Source: Gammaproteobacteria bacterium (GTDB taxonomy: Bacteria; Pseudomonadota; Gammaproteobacteria; Steroidobacterales; Steroidobacteraceae). Taken from it: a stretch of 53,838 bases of DNA. Shown here piece by piece: positions 24,021 to 32,732 of the stretch. The stretch spans positions 1 through 53,838 of the forward strand of contig JAQGOE010000337.1 of the NCBI GenBank assembly GCA_028293725.1, given 5' to 3'. Position numbers and translations under genes: made by a program. The notes beneath the pieces are model-generated. The model was not told the DNA's origin. It did not search any database and saw only the letters and a program-made list of their open reading frames with translations. The number at the start of each line of letters is the position of its first letter. Position 1 is the first letter of the stretch.

Positions 24021-24196
24021 GGTCGTGGTCCTCGACATGGGCGATCGTCGCCTCGCTATCGATAGTCTGACGGTGCGGGACCAAGGGCGACAGGGGGAAT
24101 AACGGGTGCGAATCACCAGATATTCAGCTTTTCTCGCGATCAGGCGCGAGACGAGGATAATGGAAGTTCCCGGGGCAACATGCGGAAGGTCCCAAC

Positions 24197-24592
24197 ATGG
24201 AACTCGCCTCGACGACCGATCCGAAACTGCTCGATGTTCTGGCCGAGTTGCGGCGGCGGGAGCCCATCTTTCACCGGCCCGAATTCGGCACGAGTCGTGC
24301 CGAACTGGAAACCATGGTTGACGACGACTTCTGGGAAGTGGGCGCCTCCGGACGTCGCTACACCCGCAAGTACGCGTTGGAGGTGCTCGAGAAGCGGACT
24401 GCCACACCCGACGAGGAGCTTTGGGAAACGACCGACTTCCGCTGCCAGGAACTGGCGGCCGACCTCTACCTGCTGACCTACACACTCCGGCAGGGTGAGC
24501 GCATTACCCGCCGGTCAACAATCTGGCGCCGCTCCACGGATGGCTGGAAGGTCGTGTTTCATCAAGGCACGATCGTGGAGAAGCCCCCGTAG
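24197..24592 (+). CDS. DUF4440 / SnoaL-like (NTF2 fold) protein
   Basis: A 131-residue protein of the NTF2-like superfamily. It shows the usual pattern of helix 1 (PKLLDVLAELRRREPIFHRP), the VDDDFWEVGASGRRYTRK segment and a beta-sheet ending in TIWRRSTDGWKVVFHQGT. Members bind small hydrophobic ligands or act as enzymes; the pocket residues do not tell which. It is a single gene, divergent from radC and convergent with cydB. Confidence 0.75.
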   Translation: MELASTTDPKLLDVLAELRRREPIFHRPEFGTSRAELETMVDDDFWEVGASGRRYTRKYALEVLEKRTATPDEELWETTDFRCQELAADLYLLTYTLRQGERITRRSTIWRRSTDGWKVVFHQGTIVEKPP

Positions 24593-24600
24593 GGTCGCTC

Positions 24601-25629
24601 CTAGTGATAACCCTCTCCCGGCCGTATCTTTCCGCGGAACGTGCGATACACAAACACGGTGTACCCGAGAATGATGGGCAGCATGAACGACATCCCCCCA
24701 AGAATGAACGCCTGCGACTTCGGCGCCGCGGCGGCCTGCCACAGCGTAAGGGTCGGCGGCACGAGGTAGGGCATGGTTGAAATCGCCAGCCCGATGAAGG
24801 CCATCACAAACATCCCCACCGCGCCGAAGAAGGCGAGGCCCGGATGTTTCCCACCAATTCCGCGCCAGCAGACTACGGCAAGCACCAGTGTCAGGATCGG
24901 GACAGGCGCGAGATAGTACATGTTAGGAACACTGAACCAGCGCGCCGCGATCCGATCGAACTCGAGTGGCGTCCATACGCTCACGAGCACGATGAAAAGC
25001 AGGAAGGCGATGAAGAGCGGGCGCGCCAGCCGCCGTGCGATCTGCTCCACCCCTTCGACCGTCTTCATGATGAGCCAACAGGCGCCGAGAAAGGCATAGC
25101 CCACCACCAGACCGAAGCCGCACATCAGACTGAATGGGTTGAACCAATCGAAAGCGCCGCCGCCGAAATGATTGCCGTCGACCTGGATCCCGCCCAGCAG
25201 ACCGCCCAACATCAGCCCCTGACAGAAGGCGGCCACGGTGGAGCCCGCTGCGAAGGCGATATCCCATTTCTGATGATGCGGCTTGGCGACCCAGCGAAAC
25301 TCGAATGCCACGCCACGAAATACAAGTGCGAGCAACATCAGGAACAGCGGCACATACAACGCTGACATGACAACGGCGTAGGCGAACGGAAAGGCCACTA
25401 GCAGCCCCGTGCCGCCCAAGACGAGCCACGTCTCGTTGCCATCCCAGAAGGGGGCAACGGAGTTCATCGCCTGATCCCGCTGCACTTCTTCGGGGAAGTA
25501 GGGAAACAGGATGCCCACTCCCAGATCGAAGCCGTCGAGGACCACGTACATCGCGACAGCGATCCCGATAATCGCGGCGCAGATGAGGGGCAACCAGTAT
25601 GCCGATCCGGTCAGCTCGACGGGGCTCAT
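24601..25629 (-). CDS. cydB: Cytochrome bd-type quinol oxidase subunit II (CioB type)
   Basis: A 342-residue membrane subunit with about eight spans. Signatures: YVVLDGFDLGVGILFPYF near residue 28 and WDGNETWLVLGG near 62. The length is that of the shorter CioB/cyanide-insensitive branch. Its ATG overlaps the cydA stop by 4 bp. With CydA it oxidises ubiquinol and reduces oxygen to water. No cydX or cydDC is in the window. Confidence 0.93.
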   Translation of the reverse strand: MSPVELTGSAYWLPLICAAIIGIAVAMYVVLDGFDLGVGILFPYFPEEVQRDQAMNSVAPFWDGNETWLVLGGTGLLVAFPFAYAVVMSALYVPLFLMLLALVFRGVAFEFRWVAKPHHQKWDIAFAAGSTVAAFCQGLMLGGLLGGIQVDGNHFGGGAFDWFNPFSLMCGFGLVVGYAFLGACWLIMKTVEGVEQIARRLARPLFIAFLLFIVLVSVWTPLEFDRIAARWFSVPNMYYLAPVPILTLVLAVVCWRGIGGKHPGLAFFGAVGMFVMAFIGLAISTMPYLVPPTLTLWQAAAAPKSQAFILGGMSFMLPIILGYTVFVYRTFRGKIRPGEGYH

Positions 25630-27104
25630 GGCCTGGGCTCCTCGTTAGGTGGTTGCCCAGAACCCTCCCCCGGCAGGTGCACCGCCTGCCCGGGCGCCTG
25701 CGCCACCTTCCCACCAGACTCGCGGGTCGACTTGTCTGCCACGGCGAGTGGGCGGTTCGCCAATCCTTCCGGAAGAGTTGTTGCCTTGACCGCCTCACCC
25801 TTCGGCCCATTCCAGATGAGCCGATGGATGTAGAAAATCCCGATGGAAAACACGACACAATAAACGAGCACGAAAAGCGTCAACGATGTTGCGATGACTG
25901 CGCTACTCACGGGAGACAACGCGTCCTCGGTGCGAAGGATCCCGTAAGCGACATACGGCTGGCGCCCGCTCTCGGTGGTGAGCCATCCCGCGAGAATCGC
26001 GATGAACCCAAGCCACCAGCCGCGCGCCACGATATGGAGATACCACTTGGTGGTGAACAGCTCTTTCCGCCACCACAACACGACCCCTGTCAGCCCGATG
26101 GCTATCAGGGTGACACCTATCGCGACCATGGCTCGGAAGGCAAAGAAGATCGACGTGACCGGTGGGCGCTGGTTGCGTGGAAAATCCTTGAGGCCGGCAA
26201 ATCGGCCGTCCCACTTGTGTGTGAGGACCATGCTGCCGAGGTGCGGGATGGCGATCTCAGCGCGATTCCTCTCATTGGCTTCGTCGGGAAGCGCAAACAG
26301 CACCAAATCCGCGGGGCCGTCGTCATCCCAGTGGGCCTCGATCGCCGCGATCTTTGCCGGTTCGTATTGCAGCGTGTTGAGTCCGTGCTGATCGCCCAGC
26401 AACATCTGCAGCGGCCCCAGGATGGCGAGCATTCCAACACCCATCCGCATCATCGTGCGGCCCTCGGTCTCGAACTCGTTACGAATCAAATAGCGCGCCC
26501 CCGCCGCAAGCACGACGACCGAGGTCGTGAGATAGGCGGCGGTCATCATGTGGGCGAATCGGAAGGGGAAGCTCGGATTGAAGATCACCCGGAGCCAGCT
26601 GACCGGGAACGCGACGCCGTCGTGCAGGACGTAGCCATCCGGCGTATGCATCCAGCTATTGGCGGCGAGAATCCAGAAGCCGGAGATGGCCGTGCCGGCC
26701 GCGACCAGTATCGCGGCGGTCACGTGCAGCCACGGGGCCACGCGCTGCCACCCGAAAAGCATGACGCCGAGAAAGGTGGCCTCGAGAAAGAACGCGGTCA
26801 GCACTTCGTAGCCGATCAGCGGTCCAATGACATTGCCGGCGACCTCGGAGAAGCGCGCCCAATTCGTCCCGAACTGGTACGAGAGGGGAATGCCCGAGAC
26901 CACCCCCATGGCAAAGGACACGGCGAAGATCTTCGTCCAGAAGCGCGCCAGCCGATGGAAGTGATCCTTGCCAGTTCGCTTCCAGAGCACCAGGAGCGTC
27001 GCCACATAGGCGGAAAGGCCGATGGAGAAGGCCGGGAAGATAATGTGGAAGCTGATCGTGAACGCGAACTGGAGGCGGGCGAGGATCAGGGCATTGGGGT
27101 CCAC
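25626..27104 (-). CDS. cydA: Cytochrome bd-type quinol oxidase subunit I (CioA type)
   Basis: A 492-residue heme-bearing subunit. An early His ligand in FTISFHIIFPAFSIG (His20), a second in FAHMMTAAYLTT, and GDQHGLNTLQYEPAKIAA start the quinol-binding Q-loop. The Q-loop is short, as in cyanide-insensitive oxidases. The C-terminal tail after the last span is Pro/Gly-rich and disordered (QAPGQAVHLPGEGSGQPP). It is first in an operon with cydB. A small dyad upstream (27168-27184) may control it. Confidence 0.93.
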   Translation of the reverse strand: MDPNALILARLQFAFTISFHIIFPAFSIGLSAYVATLLVLWKRTGKDHFHRLARFWTKIFAVSFAMGVVSGIPLSYQFGTNWARFSEVAGNVIGPLIGYEVLTAFFLEATFLGVMLFGWQRVAPWLHVTAAILVAAGTAISGFWILAANSWMHTPDGYVLHDGVAFPVSWLRVIFNPSFPFRFAHMMTAAYLTTSVVVLAAGARYLIRNEFETEGRTMMRMGVGMLAILGPLQMLLGDQHGLNTLQYEPAKIAAIEAHWDDDGPADLVLFALPDEANERNRAEIAIPHLGSMVLTHKWDGRFAGLKDFPRNQRPPVTSIFFAFRAMVAIGVTLIAIGLTGVVLWWRKELFTTKWYLHIVARGWWLGFIAILAGWLTTESGRQPYVAYGILRTEDALSPVSSAVIATSLTLFVLVYCVVFSIGIFYIHRLIWNGPKGEAVKATTLPEGLANRPLAVADKSTRESGGKVAQAPGQAVHLPGEGSGQPPNEEPRP

Positions 27105-27167
27105 TGTCGTAGCTCCTCCCGGATTGGAATGCGCCGCGCATTCTACTGGCCTGGCGGAACTCAGCTC

Positions 27168-27184
27168 TTGGACTTTATGTCCAA
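27168..27184. promoter_or_regulatory. Dyad upstream of cydA
   Basis: TTGGACTTTATGTCCAA: 6-bp arms around a 5-bp centre, 64-80 bp before the cydA start on the minus strand. It does not match Fnr (TTGAT-N4-ATCAA) or ArcA sites that I know. It is a possible operator for an unknown factor. Confidence 0.35.
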
Positions 27185-27288
27185 TACTTTGGCCTCGGAG
27201 GGCTGCTAGGTTGCGGATGCCCTGCGCCCTGGGAACTTCCTCCCAGGAGGGCCGTTAGCACCCCTCGGAAGAGGGATTCCCAACCGCC

Positions 27289-27317
27289 CTGGAAAGGCAC
27301 AAGCTCTTGTCCCATAA
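27289..27317 (+). promoter_or_regulatory. Weak sigma-32-like promoter upstream of rpoH
   Basis: CTGGAAA, a 15-bp spacer, and CCCATAA, compared with CTTGAAA-N(11-15)-CCCATNT. Two -35 mismatches make it uncertain. It would give a longer rpoH transcript through the CIRCE site. Confidence 0.25.
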
Positions 27318-27351
27318 GGCGAAATGGCGTGCGCCGAGGCAAAGCTCCGAT

Positions 27352-27379
27352 GGAACTTTTCGCCTGCTTAGCACTCCAA
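27352..27379 (+). promoter_or_regulatory. Sigma-E-like promoter of rpoH
   Basis: A perfect -35 GGAACTT (27352-27358), 16-bp spacer, then TCCAA (27375-27379), close to the sigma-E -10 (TCAAA/TCTGA). In E. coli one rpoH promoter is also sigma-E dependent. The -10 lies inside the CIRCE operator. Confidence 0.55.
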
Positions 27380-27394
27380 GTAACCGAGTGCTAA
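27368..27394. promoter_or_regulatory. CIRCE element (HrcA operator) of rpoH
   Basis: TTAGCACTC-N9-GAGTGCTAA, an exact match to the consensus for the HrcA repressor. It sits 29 bp before the rpoH ATG and covers the -10 and start of the sigma-E-like promoter, so HrcA binding should block it. hrcA itself is not in the window. Confidence 0.93.
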
Positions 27395-27422
27395 AATGGC
27401 CGCCCAACAGATGGGAGATTTC

Positions 27423-28307
27423 ATGACCGCAAGTACCGCAGTGATTGCCCGTAACGGCGATCTCGCGCTGGCCGGTCCCTTGGGAAGCCTGGATGCTTAC
27501 TTGGACCGTGTTGGCCGAATTCCAGTCCTGACCCGTGAAGAAGAGCGTGAGCTCGCTGAGGGGTTCCGCTCACGTGGTGATCTCGATGCTGCCCGGCAGC
27601 TCGTGTTGTCGCACCTTCGTTTTGTAGTTCACATTGCCCGCGGCTATAGCGGCTACGGCTTGCCCGTAGGCGACTTGATCCAGGAAGGCAACGTCGGCCT
27701 GATGAAGGCTGTGAAGCGTTTCGACCCTTCTCAGAACGTGCGCCTGGTGTCGTTCGCGGTTCACTGGATCCGCGCCGAGATCCACGAGTACGTGTTGAGG
27801 AACTGGCGCCTGGTGAAGATCGCGACGACCAAAGCGCAGCGCAAGCTGTTCTTCAACCTTCGCCGGATGAAGAAGAACCTCACCTGGCTGTCGGCTGAGG
27901 AGACGGCTGCCGTTGCTCGTGACCTGGGTGTGAGCCCGAGTGAAGTCACGGAGATGGAGAAGCGACTCGCCGCGCGCGACATGTCGTTCGACCCGACCCC
28001 TGAGTCGGATGATGACGAGGTCTATAGCCCCGCGTCTTACCTGCCCGCGACGGATGCCGATCCGGCGGAGAAGGTGGAGGCTGCGGAGTGGGAAGACGAC
28101 TCCTCGGATCGCCTGCGTGGAGCGATGGACCGGTTGGATGACCGGAGCCGCGACATCCTGCAGCGCCGCTGGATGACCGATGACAAAGCCACGCTGCACG
28201 ACCTCGCTGACAAGTATGGGGTTTCGGCGGAGCGCATTCGTCAGATCGAGTCCAATGCGCTGGGCAAGCTACGGGGAATGATGGGCTCCGAGGCTACCGC
28301 CGCATAA
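27423..28307 (+). CDS. rpoH: RNA polymerase heat-shock sigma factor RpoH
   Basis: A 294-residue sigma-32. Region 2 is [20 protein letters not shown] through [20 protein letters not shown], followed by the RpoH box QRKLFFNLR, and region 4.2 is [20 protein letters not shown]. The ATG at 27423 has GGGAGA eight bases upstream and is the family start; an earlier in-frame ATG at 27396 is less likely. It is transcribed alone and ends at a strong terminator. A perfect CIRCE operator and a sigma-E-like promoter directly upstream suggest control by both HrcA and envelope stress. In E. coli the gene follows ftsX; here it does not. Confidence 0.97.
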   Translation: MTASTAVIARNGDLALAGPLGSLDAYLDRVGRIPVLTREEERELAEGFRSRGDLDAARQLVLSHLRFVVHIARGYSGYGLPVGDLIQEGNVGLMKAVKRFDPSQNVRLVSFAVHWIRAEIHEYVLRNWRLVKIATTKAQRKLFFNLRRMKKNLTWLSAEETAAVARDLGVSPSEVTEMEKRLAARDMSFDPTPESDDDEVYSPASYLPATDADPAEKVEAAEWEDDSSDRLRGAMDRLDDRSRDILQRRWMTDDKATLHDLADKYGVSAERIRQIESNALGKLRGMMGSEATAA

Positions 28308-28357
28308 GGGGTAAGGTAGCCGCGACCCGATCGTAAAATCGATCGTGTTCGTATGGA

Positions 28358-28393
28358 GCCCGGTGTTTGCAAAGACACCGGGCTTTTTCTTTT
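28358..28393 (+). terminator. Intrinsic terminator of rpoH
   Basis: GCCCGGTGT-N8-ACACCGGGC (9-bp stem) followed by TTTTTCTTTT, 50 bp after the stop codon. Confidence 0.93.
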
Positions 28394-28458
28394 GGGAGGG
28401 CCGAAAGTCGCGCTGGCGCCAGATTGCCTCTCTGCGCCAGCAGGCGTAGCGTGGCGGC

Positions 28459-28926
28459 ATGCGCACCGTAACCGACTGGCTCGGCGAGTACGGGTCGAGC
28501 CACACCAACCCGACCAACAAGCTGTTGCACTGGCTGTGTGTGCCACCGATTGTGTTGTCGGTGTTCGGTATCCTGTGGTCGGCGCCGGTGCCCGAGGTGT
28601 TCGCGGATGTCTCGCCCTGGCTGAATTGGGCGACGCTCGCGGCCAGCGCCGCCATCATCTACTACTTCGCTCTTTCGCCCACCCTGGCGCTCGGAGTGCT
28701 GTTGGCCTTCATACTGCTACTGCTGATCACGCAGTGGCTCGCGAGTCTCCCGTGGCCGCTCTGGCTCACGTCGCTGGTCATTTTTGTGATCGCCTGGGTC
28801 GGGCAGTTCATCGGGCACGCCATCGAAGGCAAACGGCCCTCATTCTTCAAGGACCTGCAGTTCCTGTTGATTGGGCCGCTCTGGCTGGTGGCCGCCGCTT
28901 ACCGCCGCTCAGGCCTGCGATACTGA
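28459..28926 (+). CDS. DUF962 / Mpo1-like membrane protein
   Basis: A 155-residue inner-membrane protein of the YGL010w/Mpo1 family. It shows the conserved SSHTNPTNKLLHWLCVPPIV near the N-terminus and GHAIEGKRPSFFKDLQFLLIGP near the end, with His residues that in yeast Mpo1 bind Fe2+ for alpha-oxidation of hydroxy fatty acids. Four membrane spans are visible. It is convergent with the malic enzyme gene, overlapping it by 18 bp. Confidence 0.85.
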   Translation: MRTVTDWLGEYGSSHTNPTNKLLHWLCVPPIVLSVFGILWSAPVPEVFADVSPWLNWATLAASAAIIYYFALSPTLALGVLLAFILLLLITQWLASLPWPLWLTSLVIFVIAWVGQFIGHAIEGKRPSFFKDLQFLLIGPLWLVAAAYRRSGLRY

Positions 28927-30246
28927 AGCTTCGAAAATAATCTCAGGCTCACACGCCGCCTCGCGCACTGCCGCCGCGACACGCTCGTGGACACTCTTGT
29001 CGAGCGGGTCGGGAACGAGCTCATCGGGGCGAGCCATTTGCGCTATGGCGTCCGCCGCAGCCATCAACATCTGATCAGAGAAGCGAGTCACGCGAGCCGC
29101 GAGCGCTCCCTTGAACAATCCGGGAAACGCCAGGACGTTGTTGATTCCCTTGCCGTCGGCAGCAAAGGCAGCGCCCCGCTCCCGCGCCACCAGGGGCTCG
29201 ATCTCCGGATCGGGATTCGAAAGCGCGAGAATCACCTGTCCCGGCCGCACCCATTCCGCCTTGATCAAACCCTTCACACCTGTCGTTGCGATGACGATGT
29301 CCGCGCGCTGCATGATCGACTCGAGCGAGGCGCCCTCACCCCCCAAGGATTCCAGCCGCGCGATGGCGCTCGGACTGCGATCCGCGCCGAGAATGTGCTC
29401 AACACCGTAGGCGCGCAGCAAGCGCACGATGCCCGTGCCGGCCGCGCCGAGACCAACTTGCCCCACCACGCTGTCACGCAAACTCCGCCCCGCATGACGT
29501 GCGGCATTGATGAGCGCCGCCAATGCGACGACGGCGGTTCCGTGCTGGTCATCATGTAGAACAGGTTTCTGCAGCCGCGCCTGCAGCTTCTGCTCGATTT
29601 CGAAGCATTCGGGCGCCGCGAAATCCTCGAGCTGGATCGCGCCGAAAGACATTTCGATTGCCACAATGGCCTCGACGACTCGATCCGGCTGCGTCTCCTT
29701 CAGGAGGATGGGCACTCCACTGATGCCGACGAGATCCGCGAACAGTGCCGCCTTCCCCTCCATGACCGGCAGGCCTGCGAGAGCGCCGATATTCCCGAGA
29801 CCGAGCACGGCGGTACCGTTGGTTACGATTGCCACGGTGCTATCAAGACTGGTGAAATCATGAGCCGCACGCGGATCTTCCTCGATCGCGAGACACACGC
29901 GTGCAACACCCGGCGTATAGATGTCTCGCAGCACCTGCAGTGTGTTGATGGGAACGCTGGCGACGGTGCGGATCTTCCCGCCACGATGCCGATTGAAAAC
30001 GCGATCCGATTTGCCGAGGAAACGAGCCGTGGGCAACTGATCGATCCTGTCATAAAGGCTGCGGTCCGCCGCCTCGTCCATCTCGAGGGTGATTTCCCAC
30101 GAGGTTTTGCCCTGATCGCGACGCAGCGCGGTCAGATGCTCAATGGTGAGCCCCGCATCAGCGATTACCTGGAGCACTTTCGCAAGACTTCCCGGTTGAT
30201 GAACAGTTTCGACGATCAGAATCTCGGGAATCTTCATGGGCAGCAA
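28909..30246 (-). CDS. NAD(P)-malic enzyme with N-terminal ACT domain
   Basis: A 445-residue malic enzyme: malate plus NAD(P)+ gives pyruvate, CO2 and NAD(P)H. Residues about 5-80 form an ACT-like domain (ILIVETVHQPGSLAKVLQVI; GLTIEHLTALRRDQG), which in metabolic enzymes binds amino acids. The catalytic part has YTPGVARVC, VTNGTAVLGLGNIGALAG, KPVLHDDQHGTAVVALAAL and the Rossmann turn GLGAAGTG. It lacks the phosphotransacetylase-like tail of the ~750-residue MaeB. Start ATG 30246 or 30237. It lies downstream of an amino-acid permease on the same strand with 155 bp between, so amino-acid control of anaplerosis is a reasonable but unproven idea. Confidence 0.88.
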   Translation of the reverse strand: MLPMKIPEILIVETVHQPGSLAKVLQVIADAGLTIEHLTALRRDQGKTSWEITLEMDEAADRSLYDRIDQLPTARFLGKSDRVFNRHRGGKIRTVASVPINTLQVLRDIYTPGVARVCLAIEEDPRAAHDFTSLDSTVAIVTNGTAVLGLGNIGALAGLPVMEGKAALFADLVGISGVPILLKETQPDRVVEAIVAIEMSFGAIQLEDFAAPECFEIEQKLQARLQKPVLHDDQHGTAVVALAALINAARHAGRSLRDSVVGQVGLGAAGTGIVRLLRAYGVEHILGADRSPSAIARLESLGGEGASLESIMQRADIVIATTGVKGLIKAEWVRPGQVILALSNPDPEIEPLVARERGAAFAADGKGINNVLAFPGLFKGALAARVTRFSDQMLMAAADAIAQMARPDELVPDPLDKSVHERVAAAVREAACEPEIIFEASVSQA

Positions 30247-30401
30247 CGGGTCCTTCTGGGGTCGGGCGACGGGGCGCGTAGAATACGATAAAGAAGATTA
30301 CCGTCGCGTAAGACGGCGCACGCAGCAGTCGTTCACAGCTCTTGCATGCCGCGATCGTGCTCCGCGATGTCGCAGCCGGCGGACAGCAACAGGCATGGCC
30401 C

Positions 30402-31706
30402 CTACCCTACCTCGGGCGCCGCCACCGCAGGGCGATTCCTCACCAGCCACCAGTTCAGCAGCGCAACCGCCATCGTGACCCCCAGGATCAGGGATTTGCT
30501 GAAATCCGCGTGCGTCAGCAGCGCGACGCAAATCAACACGCCCAGCACAGGAAGGAACATTCCGCCCGGGACGCGGAACCAGGCGGCTTCAGGCTGCCTC
30601 TTGCGCAGGACCGGGACGGCGGCGCACACCAAGGTGTAGTAACACAACCTGCCCACCGCCGACAGCGTGACATTCCACGAGAAGCTGCCAAACGAGGCAA
30701 ACATCCAGATCAACAGTGCAAACATCGAAATCGAGACATGGGGAGTTCGGAACCGCGCGTGAATGGCTGCAAAGCGTGTCGGAAAATCGCCGAGCTCGGC
30801 CAGGGAGAACATGGCGCGCGATCCAACGAGCAGGTGCGCGCTGAGAAAGCCATAGACCGAAGTCAGCGCAGCGATCGCGACCACAGTGGCACCGGCATGA
30901 CCCAGCAGTGTGCCGGCGACATCCGCGAGAGGGCGATCGCTGTGAGCCGGATCCGGCAGCACGCCGACCACCGTGAACTGCAACACGGTGTAGATCACGG
31001 CTACCACAAAAAGACCGACAAACAGTGCGAACGGGGCATCCCTGCGTGGATCCTTGGCCTCACCCATCGCGATGAGAATGGCCTCGTAGCCGCCATACGC
31101 AAAGAACAGCAGCAACATCGCCTTGAACCAGCCATCCGCACTCGCGGGTACCGGCGTCATCACGGTAGGCGGATGAGCGATGAGGTAACCCACACCCATC
31201 ACACAGATGAGTCCCAGCGGTAAAAGCTTCGCCACCACGGAAATGTTACTGACCAGTGTGCCGCCACCCACGCCACGGTAATTCACGACCGCGAGAGTTC
31301 CGACGAGAAGGGTGATCACCATCATTCGGGGAACGGGTTGCGCCGCTTCCGGGATGAACTGCCCGAGATAGAGAACGAAGAGGTTCACCGCCGCCGCGCA
31401 CGAGGTAAAGCGGGTGAGCATGTTCAGCCACCCCACCTCCACTCCAGCGAGCCGGCCGAAGGTCTGGCGCACATAGAGGTAGCTTCCGCCGGTGCCTGTA
31501 AATTGCGATGCGACTTCCGCGTAACAGCTCACGATGACGGCCATGGCGAGACCGCCTAACAGCACCGCCCATGGGCTCGCGCTCCCGACCGTGGCGGCAA
31601 TGATCGAAGGCAGCCCAAAGATGCCGCTGCCCACGATGGCGTTCACGGTCAGAGCAACCATGCTCCAGCGCCCGATTGCCCGAACCAGTTGCGGCTGTGA
31701 CGACAT
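30402..31706 (-). CDS. APC-superfamily amino-acid permease
   Basis: A 434-residue inner-membrane transporter with 12 spans. The family's first span motif, VNAIVGSGIFGLPSIIAATV, contains the GSGIFG substrate-binding turn, and span 6 has FFAYGGYEAILIAMGEAKDP with the usual Glu. The substrate is an amino acid or amine that cannot be fixed from sequence. It lies upstream of the malic enzyme gene on the same strand. A short hydrophobic ORF (31760-31861) precedes it on the same strand. Confidence 0.88.
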   Translation of the reverse strand: MSSQPQLVRAIGRWSMVALTVNAIVGSGIFGLPSIIAATVGSASPWAVLLGGLAMAVIVSCYAEVASQFTGTGGSYLYVRQTFGRLAGVEVGWLNMLTRFTSCAAAVNLFVLYLGQFIPEAAQPVPRMMVITLLVGTLAVVNYRGVGGGTLVSNISVVAKLLPLGLICVMGVGYLIAHPPTVMTPVPASADGWFKAMLLLFFAYGGYEAILIAMGEAKDPRRDAPFALFVGLFVVAVIYTVLQFTVVGVLPDPAHSDRPLADVAGTLLGHAGATVVAIAALTSVYGFLSAHLLVGSRAMFSLAELGDFPTRFAAIHARFRTPHVSISMFALLIWMFASFGSFSWNVTLSAVGRLCYYTLVCAAVPVLRKRQPEAAWFRVPGGMFLPVLGVLICVALLTHADFSKSLILGVTMAVALLNWWLVRNRPAVAAPEVG

Positions 31707-31759
31707 TCTTGCCGTTGATCTTACGGCAAGTCCGGGGCGATGGTGGTTTCACGCGCATT

Positions 31760-31861
31760 TCAAACCGGTCCCCACACGATCCCGACCGCCAGCAGCGCCA
31801 GTACGGCCAGACAGTTGATGATCAGCTCGCCATGGTCAGCCAATTTCGCTTTGAGTTGCAT
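31760..31861 (-). CDS. Candidate 33-residue single-span membrane protein
   Basis: A short frame, MQLKAKLADHG followed by the hydrophobic span LIINCLAVLALLAVGIVWGP and a stop. GGAG lies 8 nt before this ATG; an earlier in-frame ATG at 31894 would add 11 residues but has no clear ribosome-binding site. It is 53 bp upstream of the permease start on the same strand, so it could be a small regulatory subunit or leader. Too short for homology by eye; the support is the ribosome-binding site, the clean membrane span and the position. Confidence 0.4.
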   Translation of the reverse strand: MQLKAKLADHGELIINCLAVLALLAVGIVWGPV

Positions 31862-32020
31862 GAGCTTGGCTCCGGTGTCCTTCCACCTGAGCATTTCGCC
31901 AGCACGGCATTGCCAGATGCGGCGGACATACGGGCAGGCCAGCGATCAATTGTGGCGAATGATGGCAGTTGCGAACTCGGGGCTTTTACCCGCAACAGAC
32001 AGGCTGTAGCCTGTACACCT
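31862..32020. other. Intergenic region upstream of pdsR
   Basis: Together with the stretch from 31707 this is the divergent region between the permease and the response regulator. It holds the small candidate ORF and, at 31999-32012, the dyad CAGGCT-N2-AGCCTG, 9 bp before the pdsR ATG, a possible operator or leader hairpin. I see no clear -35/-10 pair. Confidence 0.3.
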
Positions 32021-32710
32021 ATGAAACGCCAGGTTGCCATTGTCGAAGACGAGCCCGCGATCCGCGACAACTACGCGGCGGCATTCACGCGCGAGGGATA
32101 CGTGGTCCGTGCCTACGGCAACCGCAAGCAGGCCATGGCGGCTTTCGTAACGCGCTTGCCCGATCTCGCCGTCATCGATATCTCGCTCGAGGAGGAGCCC
32201 GAAGGGGGTTTCGAGCTGTGCCGGCAACTGCGGGCGCTGTCACCGGAGCTGCCGATTATTTTTCTCACCGCACGCGACAGCGAGCTCGATGCCGTGTCGG
32301 GGTTGCGATTGGGCGCGGATGACTTCCTGACGAAAGACCTGAGCCTCGCGCACCTCATCGCGCGCGTCAACGCGCTGTTCCGCCGCGTCGATGCTCTGCG
32401 CAAGCCTCCTGAGACATCACAAGTCATCAGGCGCGGACCGTTGATGATCGACGGCGAGCGCATGCAGGTCGAGTGGGAAGGCCAGGTCGTGCTGTTGTCT
32501 CTGACGGAGTTCTGGATCATACACGCCTTGGCACGTAACCCGGGGCACGTGAAGAACCGGCAGCAACTCATGGACGCGGCGAACGTCGTCCTCGATGACA
32601 ACACCATCACGTCGCACATCAAACGCGTCCGCCGCAAATTCCAGAGTATCGATCCGACATTCGATGCCGTACAGACGGTGTACGGCATGGGGTACCGTTG
32701 GGTGGAGTGA
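32021..32710 (+). CDS. pdsR: Response regulator of the 'proteobacterial dedicated sortase' type (PdsR-like)
   Basis: A 229-residue OmpR-class regulator. The receiver domain (about 1-122) has acidic residues in VAIVEDEPAIRDNYA, the phospho-acceptor in LPDLAVIDISLEEEPEGGFE (Asp53), and Lys in FLTKDLSLAHL. The C-terminal winged helix (about 135-228) ends AVQTVYGMGYRWVE. The phrases GFELCRQLRALSPELPIIFL and SGLRLGADDFLTKD are close to the PdsR family (TIGR03787 as I recall). It is followed by its histidine kinase after 22 bp. There is no sortase gene here, so the regulated genes are unknown. Confidence 0.85.
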   Translation: MKRQVAIVEDEPAIRDNYAAAFTREGYVVRAYGNRKQAMAAFVTRLPDLAVIDISLEEEPEGGFELCRQLRALSPELPIIFLTARDSELDAVSGLRLGADDFLTKDLSLAHLIARVNALFRRVDALRKPPETSQVIRRGPLMIDGERMQVEWEGQVVLLSLTEFWIIHALARNPGHVKNRQQLMDAANVVLDDNTITSHIKRVRRKFQSIDPTFDAVQTVYGMGYRWVE

Positions 32711-32732
32711 GTTACGAAGCTCGCTGATACGA

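Noticed and set aside
25599..27209. A 536-codon frame opposite cydA
   Set aside because: Antisense to a clearly recognised oxidase gene; His/Arg/Gly-rich with no domain.
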